DNA from: Ignavibacteriales bacterium
Lineage (GTDB): Bacteria; Bacteroidota; Ignavibacteria; Ignavibacteriales; Melioribacteraceae
DNA length: 19,612 bases
Reading direction: 5' to 3'
Assembly: GCA_016929735.1 (NCBI GenBank)
Contig: JAFGID010000065.1
Location: 1 to 19,612 of the forward strand
Shown: positions 8,206 to 15,415 of the stretch, in pieces
Numbering within the stretch: position 1 is the stretch's first letter
Layout: each line of letters begins with the position of its first letter
Position numbers and translations under genes: made by a program
The notes under the pieces: generated by a model
Seen by the model: the letters and a program-made list of their open reading frames with translations, nothing else
Database searches by the model: none
What the model was told of the DNA's origin: nothing

Positions 8206-8682
8206 TTACCACTCTAAATCAAGATAATTTTCTTCTTCTTTTTTAAATATCTTATGTATTTCTTCGGAAGTCTTAGCGTGTAATAGTAAATCCCTAAATT
8301 CTTCCTTATTCATCATTCGTGAAATTCTACTTAATAATTTTATATGGGGTCCAACGAGGTTTTCTTTACATGCGAGTAAAAAAAATAGGTTGCAAGGTTT
8401 GTTGTCAAGAGCTTCAAAATTTACTGGTTCAGATGTCTTTCCAAAAGCAGCAACAATTTCAGTAATTGCATTAGTCTTACAATGAGGAATAGCAAAACCT
8501 TTACCTATACCAGTTGACATAATACTTTCTCTGTATTTAATTGCTTCAATTAATTCATTCAAATTTTTTACTCGCCCATCATTCCTAAATAAATTTGCTA
8601 ATTCTGTTATTATTTCTTTTTTATTTTTTGATTTTAGTTCAACAATTATATGTTCCTTTTTTAAAATATCTGATAATTTCAT
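8206..8682 (-). CDS. ptsN: PTS IIA-like nitrogen-regulatory protein (PtsN / EIIA-Ntr family)
   Basis: The 158-residue protein is a single fructose/mannitol-type EIIA domain. The phosphoacceptor histidine is H67 in GKGFAIPHCKT, and the second active-site histidine is H113 in GPHIKLLSRIS. The preceding RESIMSTGIG and the ACKENLVGPH segment are also typical. No EIIB, EIIC or other sugar-transport domain is fused or encoded nearby, so a regulatory role like that of PtsN is more likely than sugar uptake. In known systems the phosphorylation state of PtsN controls potassium, nitrogen or stress responses; which of these applies here is unknown. It is the first gene of a pair with hisS. A promoter-like pair and a 9-bp palindrome lie just upstream on the minus strand, suggesting its expression is controlled. 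Confidence 0.9.
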   Translation of the reverse strand: MKLSDILKKEHIIVELKSKNKKEIITELANLFRNDGRVKNLNELIEAIKYRESIMSTGIGKGFAIPHCKTNAITEIVAAFGKTSEPVNFEALDNKPCNLFFLLACKENLVGPHIKLLSRISRMMNKEEFRDLLLHAKTSEEIHKIFKKEEENYLDLEW

Positions 8683-8881
8683 ATTATAATTTTTATATTA
8701 TAAAAATTTTGCTTACAAACTTAAGCAAAACAATTTATTCAAACAATTAAGTTTTTGTTAAATTGAAAAAATTATTTAAATACAAGTAAAATTTTAATAA
8801 AAAATTTTAGATTTCACTTGTTTTAACTTTTTATAAGTTTTAATTTTATAATATAAGTAAAATAAAATTAGAGGTTTTAAG
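8683..8881. other. Divergent intergenic region between ptsN and the SDR-like gene
   Basis: This 199-base gap separates two divergent genes and must hold both promoters. The ptsN side has the promoter and palindrome described separately. On the SDR side I see only weak candidates: TAAGTTTT at 8834-8841 misses the final G, and no TTTG sits at the right distance. A short AACTT/AAGTT inverted repeat spans 8825-8839. The rest is A/T runs without further visible structure. Confidence 0.6.
8707..8746 (-). promoter_or_regulatory. Probable ptsN-hisS promoter with an overlapping palindrome
   Basis: On the minus strand TAAGTTTG (8723 down to 8716) matches the Bacteroidota -7 element TAnnTTTG exactly. 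A TTG (8746-8744) lies 20 bases upstream, the expected -33 distance. The -7 element falls inside a perfect inverted repeat with 9-bp arms, TTTTGCTTA (8707-8715) and TAAGCAAAA (8722-8730), separated by six bases. A transcript would start about 40 bases before the ptsN ATG. The placement suits an operator for a repressor, though AT-rich sequence makes chance palindromes more common. Confidence 0.5.
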
Positions 8882-10582
8882 GTGGATATCCAAAACAAAA
8901 CAGTAATGGTGTTTGGTGGTTGGGGATTAGTGGGAAATGCAGTAGTTCATAAACTTATTCCCGAGAAACCGAAGCAGGTTATAGTAACTTCTTTGCGTCA
9001 ATCGGAAGCTGAAGGGTATATTGAACAACTTAAGAAAGAATTTCCAAATTTACCGAATGATTATTTTATTCCTTGGTGGGGAAATATTTTTGTTCGAAAC
9101 GATTTTAAAGATATGAATCGTTTTGATATTCTGGCAAATCCTGAAAAACGAAAAATTCTAATGGATGATATTATGGATGAACTTACAGAGAATGTCTTGA
9201 AGAATTCTTCAATATATCAGGTCATTATGAAACACAAACCAGATATTCTTGTGGATTGTGTTAATTCTGCTACTGGAATTGCATACCAGGATGTTTACAC
9301 AGTTGTCCGAAATATTAGAAACTTGATTTCAAAAAAACCTCCAGTCGAAACCCTGATTGAGGAAACTGAAAAAATGATTTGTACAATTTATATCCCTCAA
9401 TTAATAAGACATATTCAAATTATGTATGCATCTATGAATGCAGCAAATACAAAAATTTATGTTAAGATTGGAACAAGTGGAACAGGTGGAATGGGTTTAA
9501 ATATTCCTTACACTCATAGCGAAGAGAAACCATCAAGAGTGCTATTGAGTAAATCTTCTGTTGCAGGTGCCCATACGATGTTGCTGTTTTTAATGGGTAG
9601 AACACCAGAAGGAGCAATAACAAAAGAGATTAAACCAACAGCTGCAATCGCATGGAAAAGAATTGGATTTGGCGAAATTTCTAAAGCTGGAAAAGTAATT
9701 GAACTGGTTGATGTGGATTTAAAGGATGCTGTAAAATTGGAAAATAAATTAAAATTAAGATTGGAAGAAAAATTCAAAACAACCGGTGATACTTTAAAAT
9801 CTGTTTTTATTGACACGGGAGAGAACGGAACATTTTCGAGAGGAGAATTTGAAACAATAACTGCACAAGGACAGATGGAATATGTAACACCAGAAGAAAT
9901 TGCTGAGGATGTAATCTATGAAATCAAGGGTGGAAACACTGGTCACGATATTATTAATGCTCTTGACAATGCTACTTTAGAACCAACATATAGAGCCGGT
10001 TTCCTTCAGCATACAGCTGTTCAAAAATTAAAAGAATTAGAAAAACAGTATAATAAAGACAGTGTAGCATTTGAATTATTAGGTCCTCCACGATTATCAA
10101 AGTTACTCTATGAATTATATCTAATAAAATTAATTTGCGGAAAGATGAAAGATATTCCGAAGTATAATGCTGACGAATTGTCTGCAAAAGCTTATCAGAT
10201 AATTAGTAGTGATGCTAAGTTGAGAAGTGAGATTGTTTCAATTGGGATTCCAATTTTATTACCTGACGGCAAATCTTTACTTAGAGGCAACGAAATGAAA
10301 ATACCACCGTTCAGGGGTGAAAATGAATTAGAAATCAAAGATAAAAATATTGAACTATGGTCTAAAGATGGATGGGTGGACTTACGAGTTTCGCAAATGG
10401 AAAATTGGATAAACCGAATAAAAGCGATAATGGACGAAGCAAACGAGATTCCATACACCGATACCAGTTCGCTGCATGTAAGGACAAAAGCATATTGGAA
10501 TAATTTTGAGGAAATTGATCTTGGCAAAGTTGTCAGTTGGATTTTTATTAAAGAAGAACATGGAAAGAGAATGAAATCTTAA
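8882..10582 (+). CDS. SDR-like NAD(P)-binding oxidoreductase with long C-terminal region, unknown substrate
   Basis: The 566-residue product starts with a Rossmann fold: strand TVMVFGGWGLVGNAVV (residues 7-22), whose GGWGLVG loop at 12-18 fits the G-x-x-G-x-x-G pattern of SDR enzymes. A second strand, KQVIVTSLRQ, follows at 31-40. A later strand, KPDILVDCVNSATG at 119-132, occupies the place of the usual NAG region. A glycine-rich stretch, IGTSGTGGMGLNIPY (196-210), is followed by SKSSVAGAH. I see no clear Y-x-x-x-K catalytic pair. The roughly 300 C-terminal residues are soluble, helical in part, and match nothing I can name. It is probably a cytoplasmic dehydrogenase or epimerase-like enzyme; the substrate is unknown. 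The start is GTG with AGAGG (8870-8874) seven bases upstream. No internal ATG is a better candidate, because the Rossmann strand begins at once. Confidence 0.8.
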   Translation: MDIQNKTVMVFGGWGLVGNAVVHKLIPEKPKQVIVTSLRQSEAEGYIEQLKKEFPNLPNDYFIPWWGNIFVRNDFKDMNRFDILANPEKRKILMDDIMDELTENVLKNSSIYQVIMKHKPDILVDCVNSATGIAYQDVYTVVRNIRNLISKKPPVETLIEETEKMICTIYIPQLIRHIQIMYASMNAANTKIYVKIGTSGTGGMGLNIPYTHSEEKPSRVLLSKSSVAGAHTMLLFLMGRTPEGAITKEIKPTAAIAWKRIGFGEISKAGKVIELVDVDLKDAVKLENKLKLRLEEKFKTTGDTLKSVFIDTGENGTFSRGEFETITAQGQMEYVTPEEIAEDVIYEIKGGNTGHDIINALDNATLEPTYRAGFLQHTAVQKLKELEKQYNKDSVAFELLGPPRLSKLLYELYLIKLICGKMKDIPKYNADELSAKAYQIISSDAKLRSEIVSIGIPILLPDGKSLLRGNEMKIPPFRGENELEIKDKNIELWSKDGWVDLRVSQMENWINRIKAIMDEANEIPYTDTSSLHVRTKAYWNNFEEIDLGKVVSWIFIKEEHGKRMKS

Positions 10583-10583
10583 G

Positions 10584-10635
10584 AGTGATTAGTGATAAGT
10601 AATTTTTGATAATTGAAAAGTGATGAGTAATTTTT
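10584..10635 (+). repeat. Imperfect short direct repeats (AGTGATnAGTAATTTTT)
   Basis: Just after the SDR-like stop codon, a 17-base unit occurs at 10591-10607 and again at 10619-10635 with one mismatch. A partial copy, AGTGATT, lies at 10584-10590. The spacer contains TGATAATTGAAA, which resembles the same unit. It looks like a decayed tandem array of an AGTGATnAGT-type intergenic repeat. I see no coding or hairpin function in it. Confidence 0.6.
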
Positions 10636-10675
10636 TTATTGTTATTATTTTTGTTTAGAAAAAATAGGTAGCAAA

Positions 10676-11464
10676 TTGCAAAAGTTCAAAGAGGATATAA
10701 AAAAATTATTAGAGATTATAAAATCTCTTGATAAGAAAGTTGTAACAATTTTTATTACGGTTGGAGTTGTTCAAACGATATCTTGGTATTACACAAGCCG
10801 TAGATTTTTCAGAGCAAATTTATACTACGATGTATTTGGTGATAATCCAAATGTTGAAATATATGAATTTATGTTTTGGTTTATTGGTGATTTTGTAACA
10901 CTTTTCATATTACCTGTTCTAATTATTAAAATATTTCTTAAGGAAAAAATAGTTGATTTCGGTATAAAATTTGGTGATGTTAAAACCGGATTGAAATATT
11001 CACTAATTTTTCTTGCGTTTATGATTCCAATAATTTGGTTTATTTCTGCTTCACCAGCTTTTGCGGTTAAATATCCTCACTTACAATCAGCAAAAATTGA
11101 TTGGACACTATTGCTTATTTATGAAATGGGAATGTTACTCTATATGTTCTCATGGGAATTTATTTGGCGAGGTTTTATGTTATTTGGACTTGAAGTTAAA
11201 TTTGGATATTATGCCGTTCTAATTCAGATGATTCCATTTGTAATTTTACATAATGGAAAACCAGATATTGAGACTTTCAGTTCAATTCTTGGTGGAATTG
11301 CTTTGGGTATACTTGCACTAAAGACGAGGTCATTTATTTATGGTGTAATTGTGCATATGGGAATAATGCTTAGTATTGATTTATTTTCAACTTTACGATA
11401 CAGAGCAAACGAATTCGGTGTTGGATTAGATTCATTTATAAAAATTATTTCGGAATTATTTTAA
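10676..11464 (+). CDS. CPBP-family intramembrane protease homologue
   Basis: The 262-residue membrane protein has several hydrophobic segments (about residues 22-40, 64-88, 108-130, 144-160, 178-192, 203-215 and 220-236). It also has the CPBP (CAAX protease/bacteriocin-processing, Rce1-like) motifs. Motif 1 reads WEFIWRG at 160-166, giving E161 and R165. Motif 2 is PFVILHNGKP with H192. Motif 3 has H227 in GVIVHMGIMLSID. The first Glu of the classical E-E-x-x-x-R motif is Trp here, which may alter or remove proteolysis. Family members act in the membrane, on prenylated proteins, peptides or as immunity proteins. The start is TTG at 10676, with AGG at 10666-10668 seven bases upstream; the next Met is residue 66. 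The gene lies 93 bases after the SDR gene and 17 bases before pdxJ. Confidence 0.85.
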   Translation: MQKFKEDIKKLLEIIKSLDKKVVTIFITVGVVQTISWYYTSRRFFRANLYYDVFGDNPNVEIYEFMFWFIGDFVTLFILPVLIIKIFLKEKIVDFGIKFGDVKTGLKYSLIFLAFMIPIIWFISASPAFAVKYPHLQSAKIDWTLLLIYEMGMLLYMFSWEFIWRGFMLFGLEVKFGYYAVLIQMIPFVILHNGKPDIETFSSILGGIALGILALKTRSFIYGVIVHMGIMLSIDLFSTLRYRANEFGVGLDSFIKIISELF

Positions 11465-11481
11465 AATAAAAGAGGTGAGAA

Positions 11482-12204
11482 ATGAGATTATGTTTGAACA
11501 TTGACCACATAGCAACAATTAGAAACGCAAGGGGAGAAGACCTACCAGATCCTGTAACCTTTGCCTTAATGGCTGAGCAATATGGTGTTGATGGTATAGT
11601 TTTTCATCTAAGAGAAGACAGAAGACATGTCAGTGAAAGAGATGTCCGTTTATTGCGAGAATTGGTTACAACAAAATTAGATTTTGAAATGGCAGCCGTT
11701 GATGAAATAGTTAGTATTGCTTGTGATATACAACCTGAATTGTGTACACTTGTACCAGAGAAACGACAGGAATTAACGACAGAAGCGGGCTTGAATGTAA
11801 TTGATAATATAAGCAACATAAAAAATGCTATTGAAAGATTGCATAAAAGAGAAATTCTGGTATCATTATTTGTTGAGCCCGATTTAAAACAAATTGATGC
11901 AGCCGCAGAGATTGGAGCAGATATAATTGAAATCCATACGGGTAATTTTGCGAATGCAATATCCGAAGAGGAAATGTATGATGAATTAGAACGAATTCGT
12001 CAGGCTGCTATCCATGCAAAGAAAATAGCTCTAGGTGTAAATGCTGGTCATGGGTTGGACTATCAAAACATTAAAGAATTTTGTTCTATAAAAGATTTGA
12101 TTGATGAGGTGAGTATCGGACATTCAATTATTGCACGTGCTGTCTTTATAGGAATTGAAAAAGCAATTCGAGAAATGATTGAATTAATAAGAAACTACAA
12201 ATAA
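11482..12204 (+). CDS. pdxJ: Pyridoxine 5'-phosphate synthase
   Basis: This 240-residue protein is PdxJ, the last enzyme of the DXP-dependent vitamin B6 route. It condenses 3-amino-2-oxopropyl phosphate with 1-deoxyxylulose 5-phosphate to make pyridoxine 5'-phosphate in the cytoplasm. The sequence is full length for the TIM-barrel family. It opens with LCLNIDHIATIRNARG. The HLREDRRHV segment (42-50) includes the conserved H42, and FEMA contains E69. The VEPD and EIHTG regions follow at 131-134 and 150-154, then GVNAGHGLDY with H190, and the phosphate-binding IGHSIIARA at 212-220. A strong Shine-Dalgarno, GAGGTG (11472-11477), precedes the ATG. No other B6 genes are nearby; it sits between the CPBP gene and the transporter and probably shares their transcript. 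Confidence 0.98.
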   Translation: MRLCLNIDHIATIRNARGEDLPDPVTFALMAEQYGVDGIVFHLREDRRHVSERDVRLLRELVTTKLDFEMAAVDEIVSIACDIQPELCTLVPEKRQELTTEAGLNVIDNISNIKNAIERLHKREILVSLFVEPDLKQIDAAAEIGADIIEIHTGNFANAISEEEMYDELERIRQAAIHAKKIALGVNAGHGLDYQNIKEFCSIKDLIDEVSIGHSIIARAVFIGIEKAIREMIELIRNYK

Positions 12205-12237
12205 TTTTTTTTAACATTTCATTAAACTCAAAAAAAT

Positions 12238-13917
12238 ATGATTAAAAAACAAAGCGAAGGTTGGGGGACAAGAGTAGGACTTGTCCTTGCGATGGCGGGG
12301 AATGCAGTAGGATTGGGTAATTTTCTTAGGTTCCCAGTCCAAGCAATTCAAAATGGTGGAGGAGCGTTCATCATTCCTTATCTAGTCTGTTTTCTATTGA
12401 TGGGTCTTCCATTACTTATGATAGAATGGACTATTGGTCGTTATGGTGGCGAAAAAGGAAATCACTCAGCTCCCTTTATGATGGATAGAATGGGAAAAAA
12501 AAGAATCTGGAAATATATAGGTGTATTCGGAATCTTTAGTAATATAGGTATTGCTGCTTACTATTGTTTTATTGAGTCATGGACTTTAGCTTATATTTTT
12601 CATTCTGTTATTGGTTCTTTTACAGGTATGACACAAACAGAAGTTGTTGCTATGTTTAATAGTTTTGTAAGTCTTGGAGAAACTACTCTAATACCTCTGG
12701 AAGCATTATTATTTTTCTTAATTTGTTTAACAATAAATGTTTACATCTTATCAAAGGGATTGAGTGGAGGTGTTGAAAAAGTTGCAAAAATAGCAGTTCC
12801 ATTATTAATTTTATTTGGTTTATTTCTTGCTATTAAATCAGTAACACTAAAAGCAGGAAGCGAAGGAGCTAATTTTGATGGAATATTAGGTTTAAATTTT
12901 CTTTGGACTCCTACCTTTGATACTATTTCTAATCCAAAAGTGTGGCTGAATGCAGCTGGACAAGTTTTCTTTACGCTCTCAGTAGGGATGGGCTCAATTC
13001 AATGTTATGCTTCCTATGTTAAGAAAAAAGATGATATTGCACTTAATTCAATGTCTGCTGGCTGGATGAATGAATTTGTCGAAGTGGTTATCGGTGCTGC
13101 GATTATTATCCCACTTGCAGTTGGTTACTTTGGCATTGACGGTGTACAACAATTAGCTGAACTTGGTGGCTTATCAATCGGTTTCAAAACATTACCATTT
13201 CTATTTAATCAATGGGGATCTTTCCTTGCAACAATTTCAGGTATATTTTGGTTTGGTCTGTTGTTCTTTGCAGGAATAACTTCATCATTAGCAATGGGTA
13301 TGCCTGTTATGAGTTTTTTGAAAGATGAATTTAATTGGAGTCGGAAAAAATCTGCTTGGACTTTCGGCGCAATTATATTAGTACTTGGATTACCAACAGT
13401 ATTCTTTTACAATTTTGGTGTTTTTGATGAATATGATTATTGGACGGGAACATTCTCTTTATTTTTATTTGCAATGTTAGAAACAATATTATTTGCTTGG
13501 GTATTCAAAGCTGAAAATGGTTGGAAAGAATATACTCATGGTGCAGATTTTAAAATACCAAAGGTATATAAATACATAATTAAATACATTACTCCTGTGT
13601 TACTGATTATAGTATTTGTTGCTTCAACAATTAAACCAATTAACAATGATTGGAAGGGAGAGTTTAATAATTTAATTAACGGAAACGGATGGTCATTAGA
13701 TAATACGAGTGTAATTAAGCAAGCATTAAACATTGGTTTAAGGGAACAATTAGAAAATACTACTGATCCGGTTCTACGTGAGGAATTGGAGCAAAAAATA
13801 TTATATACTGACGGTGCAAAAATTTTACTTTTACTGACATTTATCGGAGTTGTATATCTTGTTCGAATTGCATCAAATAAACGAAAAAGAGAAGGAAGAT
13901 ATAAAAATGAACACTGA
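12238..13917 (+). CDS. LeuT-like sodium:neurotransmitter symporter (NSS) family transporter
   Basis: The 559-residue protein is closely similar to Aquifex LeuT, beginning with GLVLAMAGNAVGLGNFLRFP in TM1. The sodium-site residues are kept (A23, N28, T246, N278 for Na1; G21, V24, A345, T348, S349 for Na2, by alignment in my head to LeuT). The Glu that makes bacterial homologues chloride-independent is present (E282). Y109 and S248 of the substrate site are also kept, while the positions of LeuT F259 and I359 are Met251 and Met353. It should import an amino acid with sodium across the inner membrane. An extra stretch of about 60 residues (467-526) sits between TM11 and TM12, far longer than in LeuT. 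The start has an A-rich leader and no Shine-Dalgarno. A small-subunit gene overlaps its 3' end. Confidence 0.95.
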   Translation: MIKKQSEGWGTRVGLVLAMAGNAVGLGNFLRFPVQAIQNGGGAFIIPYLVCFLLMGLPLLMIEWTIGRYGGEKGNHSAPFMMDRMGKKRIWKYIGVFGIFSNIGIAAYYCFIESWTLAYIFHSVIGSFTGMTQTEVVAMFNSFVSLGETTLIPLEALLFFLICLTINVYILSKGLSGGVEKVAKIAVPLLILFGLFLAIKSVTLKAGSEGANFDGILGLNFLWTPTFDTISNPKVWLNAAGQVFFTLSVGMGSIQCYASYVKKKDDIALNSMSAGWMNEFVEVVIGAAIIIPLAVGYFGIDGVQQLAELGGLSIGFKTLPFLFNQWGSFLATISGIFWFGLLFFAGITSSLAMGMPVMSFLKDEFNWSRKKSAWTFGAIILVLGLPTVFFYNFGVFDEYDYWTGTFSLFLFAMLETILFAWVFKAENGWKEYTHGADFKIPKVYKYIIKYITPVLLIIVFVASTIKPINNDWKGEFNNLINGNGWSLDNTSVIKQALNIGLREQLENTTDPVLREELEQKILYTDGAKILLLLTFIGVVYLVRIASNKRKREGRYKNEH

Positions 13918-14038
13918 TGCTTTAATTTTAATGCTTTCATCAATAAGTATAATTACATGCATAACTGGATACTTTTTTTATAAGGTGCTTACAACAAAAA
14001 AGAAAAGTGAACCCGATAGTTATAGCGAGAATGATTGA
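13907..14038 (+). CDS. metS: MetS-like NSS transporter small subunit
   Basis: A 43-residue protein with one hydrophobic helix (about residues 5-25, LILMLSSISIITCITGYFF), then a basic patch (KVLTTKKK) and an acidic tail. This design, and its position overlapping the end of an NSS transporter gene, fit the MetS family. In Corynebacterium MetS is a tiny membrane protein required together with the large subunit MetP for methionine and alanine uptake. The ATG at 13907 lies inside the last codons of the transporter gene (11-base overlap), with AAGGAAG at 13892-13898 eight bases upstream, so translation is probably coupled. An in-frame ATG at 13850 would add 19 polar residues ahead of the helix and lacks a comparable ribosome site; I rejected it. 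I infer that it forms one transport complex with the upstream protein. Confidence 0.82.
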   Translation: MNTDALILMLSSISIITCITGYFFYKVLTTKKKSEPDSYSEND

Positions 14039-14131
14039 ATAGAACTCAAAATTCACGAAAATTTATTCTGCTATAATCTAAGGTAAGCTGCACATTAGTA
14101 AGTACGAAAGTTATTCTGTGATAATACGAAT

Positions 14132-14162
14132 TTTGATAATTCTTGCCTGATAAATATATTTG
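14132..14162 (+). promoter_or_regulatory. Bacteroidota-type promoter for the phosphofructokinase gene
   Basis: TTTG (14132-14135) and TATATTTG (14155-14162) match the -33 TTTG and -7 TAnnTTTG elements exactly, with 19 bases between them. They lie in the 165-base gap between the small-subunit gene and the phosphofructokinase gene. Transcription would begin about 35 bases before the ATG at 14204. The remainder of the gap shows no terminator or other structure. Confidence 0.6.
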
Positions 14163-14203
14163 CAATCAAAATTTTGTATAATTGGAAATTATTGGAGAAA
14201 AAT

Positions 14204-15403
14204 ATGTCTAACATTAACAAGAAGAAAGGGATTATAGGAATATTGACAGGTGGGGGAGATGTCCCCGGTTTAAATCCTGCTATAAGAGCTGTCACAATAA
14301 GAGCAAACAGAGAAGGGTACGATGTAATTGGTATTAGGAGAGGATGGGCTGGTTTGATTGAGCTTGTTCGAGATAAAAAATATGATAATAGCAATAACTA
14401 TATTCATCTTAGCGAAGAACTGGTCAACAGGGTAGGAAGGACAGGTGGAACATTTCTACATTCGTCCAGGACTAGAGCAAGCCACGTTCCTAAAACAAGA
14501 GTGCCAGAGCATTTAAAAAATACTTATAATAATGATATAAACGATTTAACACCTGAGGTAATTAAAAATCTTGAGTTTTTAAATATTGATTATTTAATTC
14601 CAATCGGTGGAGATGATACTCTTAGTTATGGTGTTCATCTGCACAAACAAGGAATGAAAGTAATCGCAATTCCCAAAACTATGGATAATGATGTTCCTGG
14701 TACTGATTATTGTCTTGGTTTTTCAACTTGTGTTACACGAACTATTATGATGACACATGCTCTAAGAACATCAGCGGGTTCACATGAAAGATTTTTAGTT
14801 ATTGAAGTGTTTGGAAGATATGCAGGTTTTACTGCCTTATTACCAACTATGGCAGGAGCTGCAAATCGTTGTGTTATTCCTGAATATGAATTTGATATAG
14901 ATAGACTTGCAGAATTACTCGTAAATGATAGACATACCAATCCAAGTAATTATTCCGTTGTTTTAGTTTCTGAAGGTGCAAAGTTTAAGGGTGAAATGGT
15001 ATTTTCAGATCATGAAGCAGATATGTTTGGACATAAAAAACTGGGTGGAATTGGTGATTTGGTCTCGGCAAGATTAAAGGATGCTTCAGCGAAATTTAAT
15101 AAAGGTAAAAAGATAGAAGTTATAAATCAAAGGTTAGGTTATTTAGTTAGATGTGGCGATCCAGATGCTATTGATTCAATAGTACCGATGGCTTATGGTA
15201 ATTTAGCACTTGATTTAATTTTAGAAAACCATTCTGGTAGATTAGTCGTTTTAAAAAATGGTAGGTATGATAACGAGCCACTAGAAATTATTACAAGTTT
15301 CAAAAAGACTGTTGATATTGATAAGTATTATAGTACGGACAGATTAAGACCTCATTACAAGAGTTTTGAATCGAAACCATTATTTATAATGGCAAGTGAC
15401 TAA
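14204..15403 (+). CDS. pfp: 6-phosphofructokinase, probably pyrophosphate-dependent
   Basis: The 399-residue protein is a PfkA-family phosphofructokinase that phosphorylates fructose 6-phosphate to fructose 1,6-bisphosphate in glycolysis. It begins with GIIGILTGGGDVPGLNPAIR. The donor site reads GGDDT at 135-139 and PKTMDND at 157-163. In ATP-dependent enzymes the two variable positions are both Gly (GGDGS and PGTxDND). Asp138 and Lys158 here are the pair associated with pyrophosphate use, and PPi enzymes work reversibly. The catalytic Asp is D161, and EVFGRYAG (201-208) provides the sugar-phosphate site. The protein is longer than the 320-residue E. coli type, as many PPi enzymes are. I chose the ATG at 14204, which has GGAG six bases upstream, over an in-frame TTG at 14174. 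A bidirectional terminator follows. Confidence 0.93.
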   Translation: MSNINKKKGIIGILTGGGDVPGLNPAIRAVTIRANREGYDVIGIRRGWAGLIELVRDKKYDNSNNYIHLSEELVNRVGRTGGTFLHSSRTRASHVPKTRVPEHLKNTYNNDINDLTPEVIKNLEFLNIDYLIPIGGDDTLSYGVHLHKQGMKVIAIPKTMDNDVPGTDYCLGFSTCVTRTIMMTHALRTSAGSHERFLVIEVFGRYAGFTALLPTMAGAANRCVIPEYEFDIDRLAELLVNDRHTNPSNYSVVLVSEGAKFKGEMVFSDHEADMFGHKKLGGIGDLVSARLKDASAKFNKGKKIEVINQRLGYLVRCGDPDAIDSIVPMAYGNLALDLILENHSGRLVVLKNGRYDNEPLEIITSFKKTVDIDKYYSTDRLRPHYKSFESKPLFIMASD

Positions 15404-15415
15404 AAAAAAATAAAA

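Noticed and set aside
10646..10653. TATTTTTG as a -7 promoter element for the CPBP gene
   Set aside because: No TTTG or TTG lies 19-21 bases upstream, and the T-rich sequence makes such matches cheap.
13850..13906. Upstream ATG for the small MetS-like subunit
   Set aside because: It adds 19 polar residues before the membrane helix, which does not fit the family. The ATG at 13907 has a proper AAGGAAG site.
13536..13943. Minus-strand open frame of 135 codons opposite the end of the transporter gene
   Set aside because: It overlaps the well-supported transporter and its small subunit, has no recognisable domain and no promoter or ribosome site.
14178..14183. TATAAT as an ordinary sigma-70 type -10 box
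   Set aside because: No -35 element stands at 16-18 bases upstream, and it lies too close to the ribosome site. The TTTG/TATATTTG pair upstream is a better fit.
14174..14203. TTG start for phosphofructokinase
   Set aside because: The ATG at 14204 has GGAG at the correct distance, and the family begins close to the GIIGILTGGG strand.
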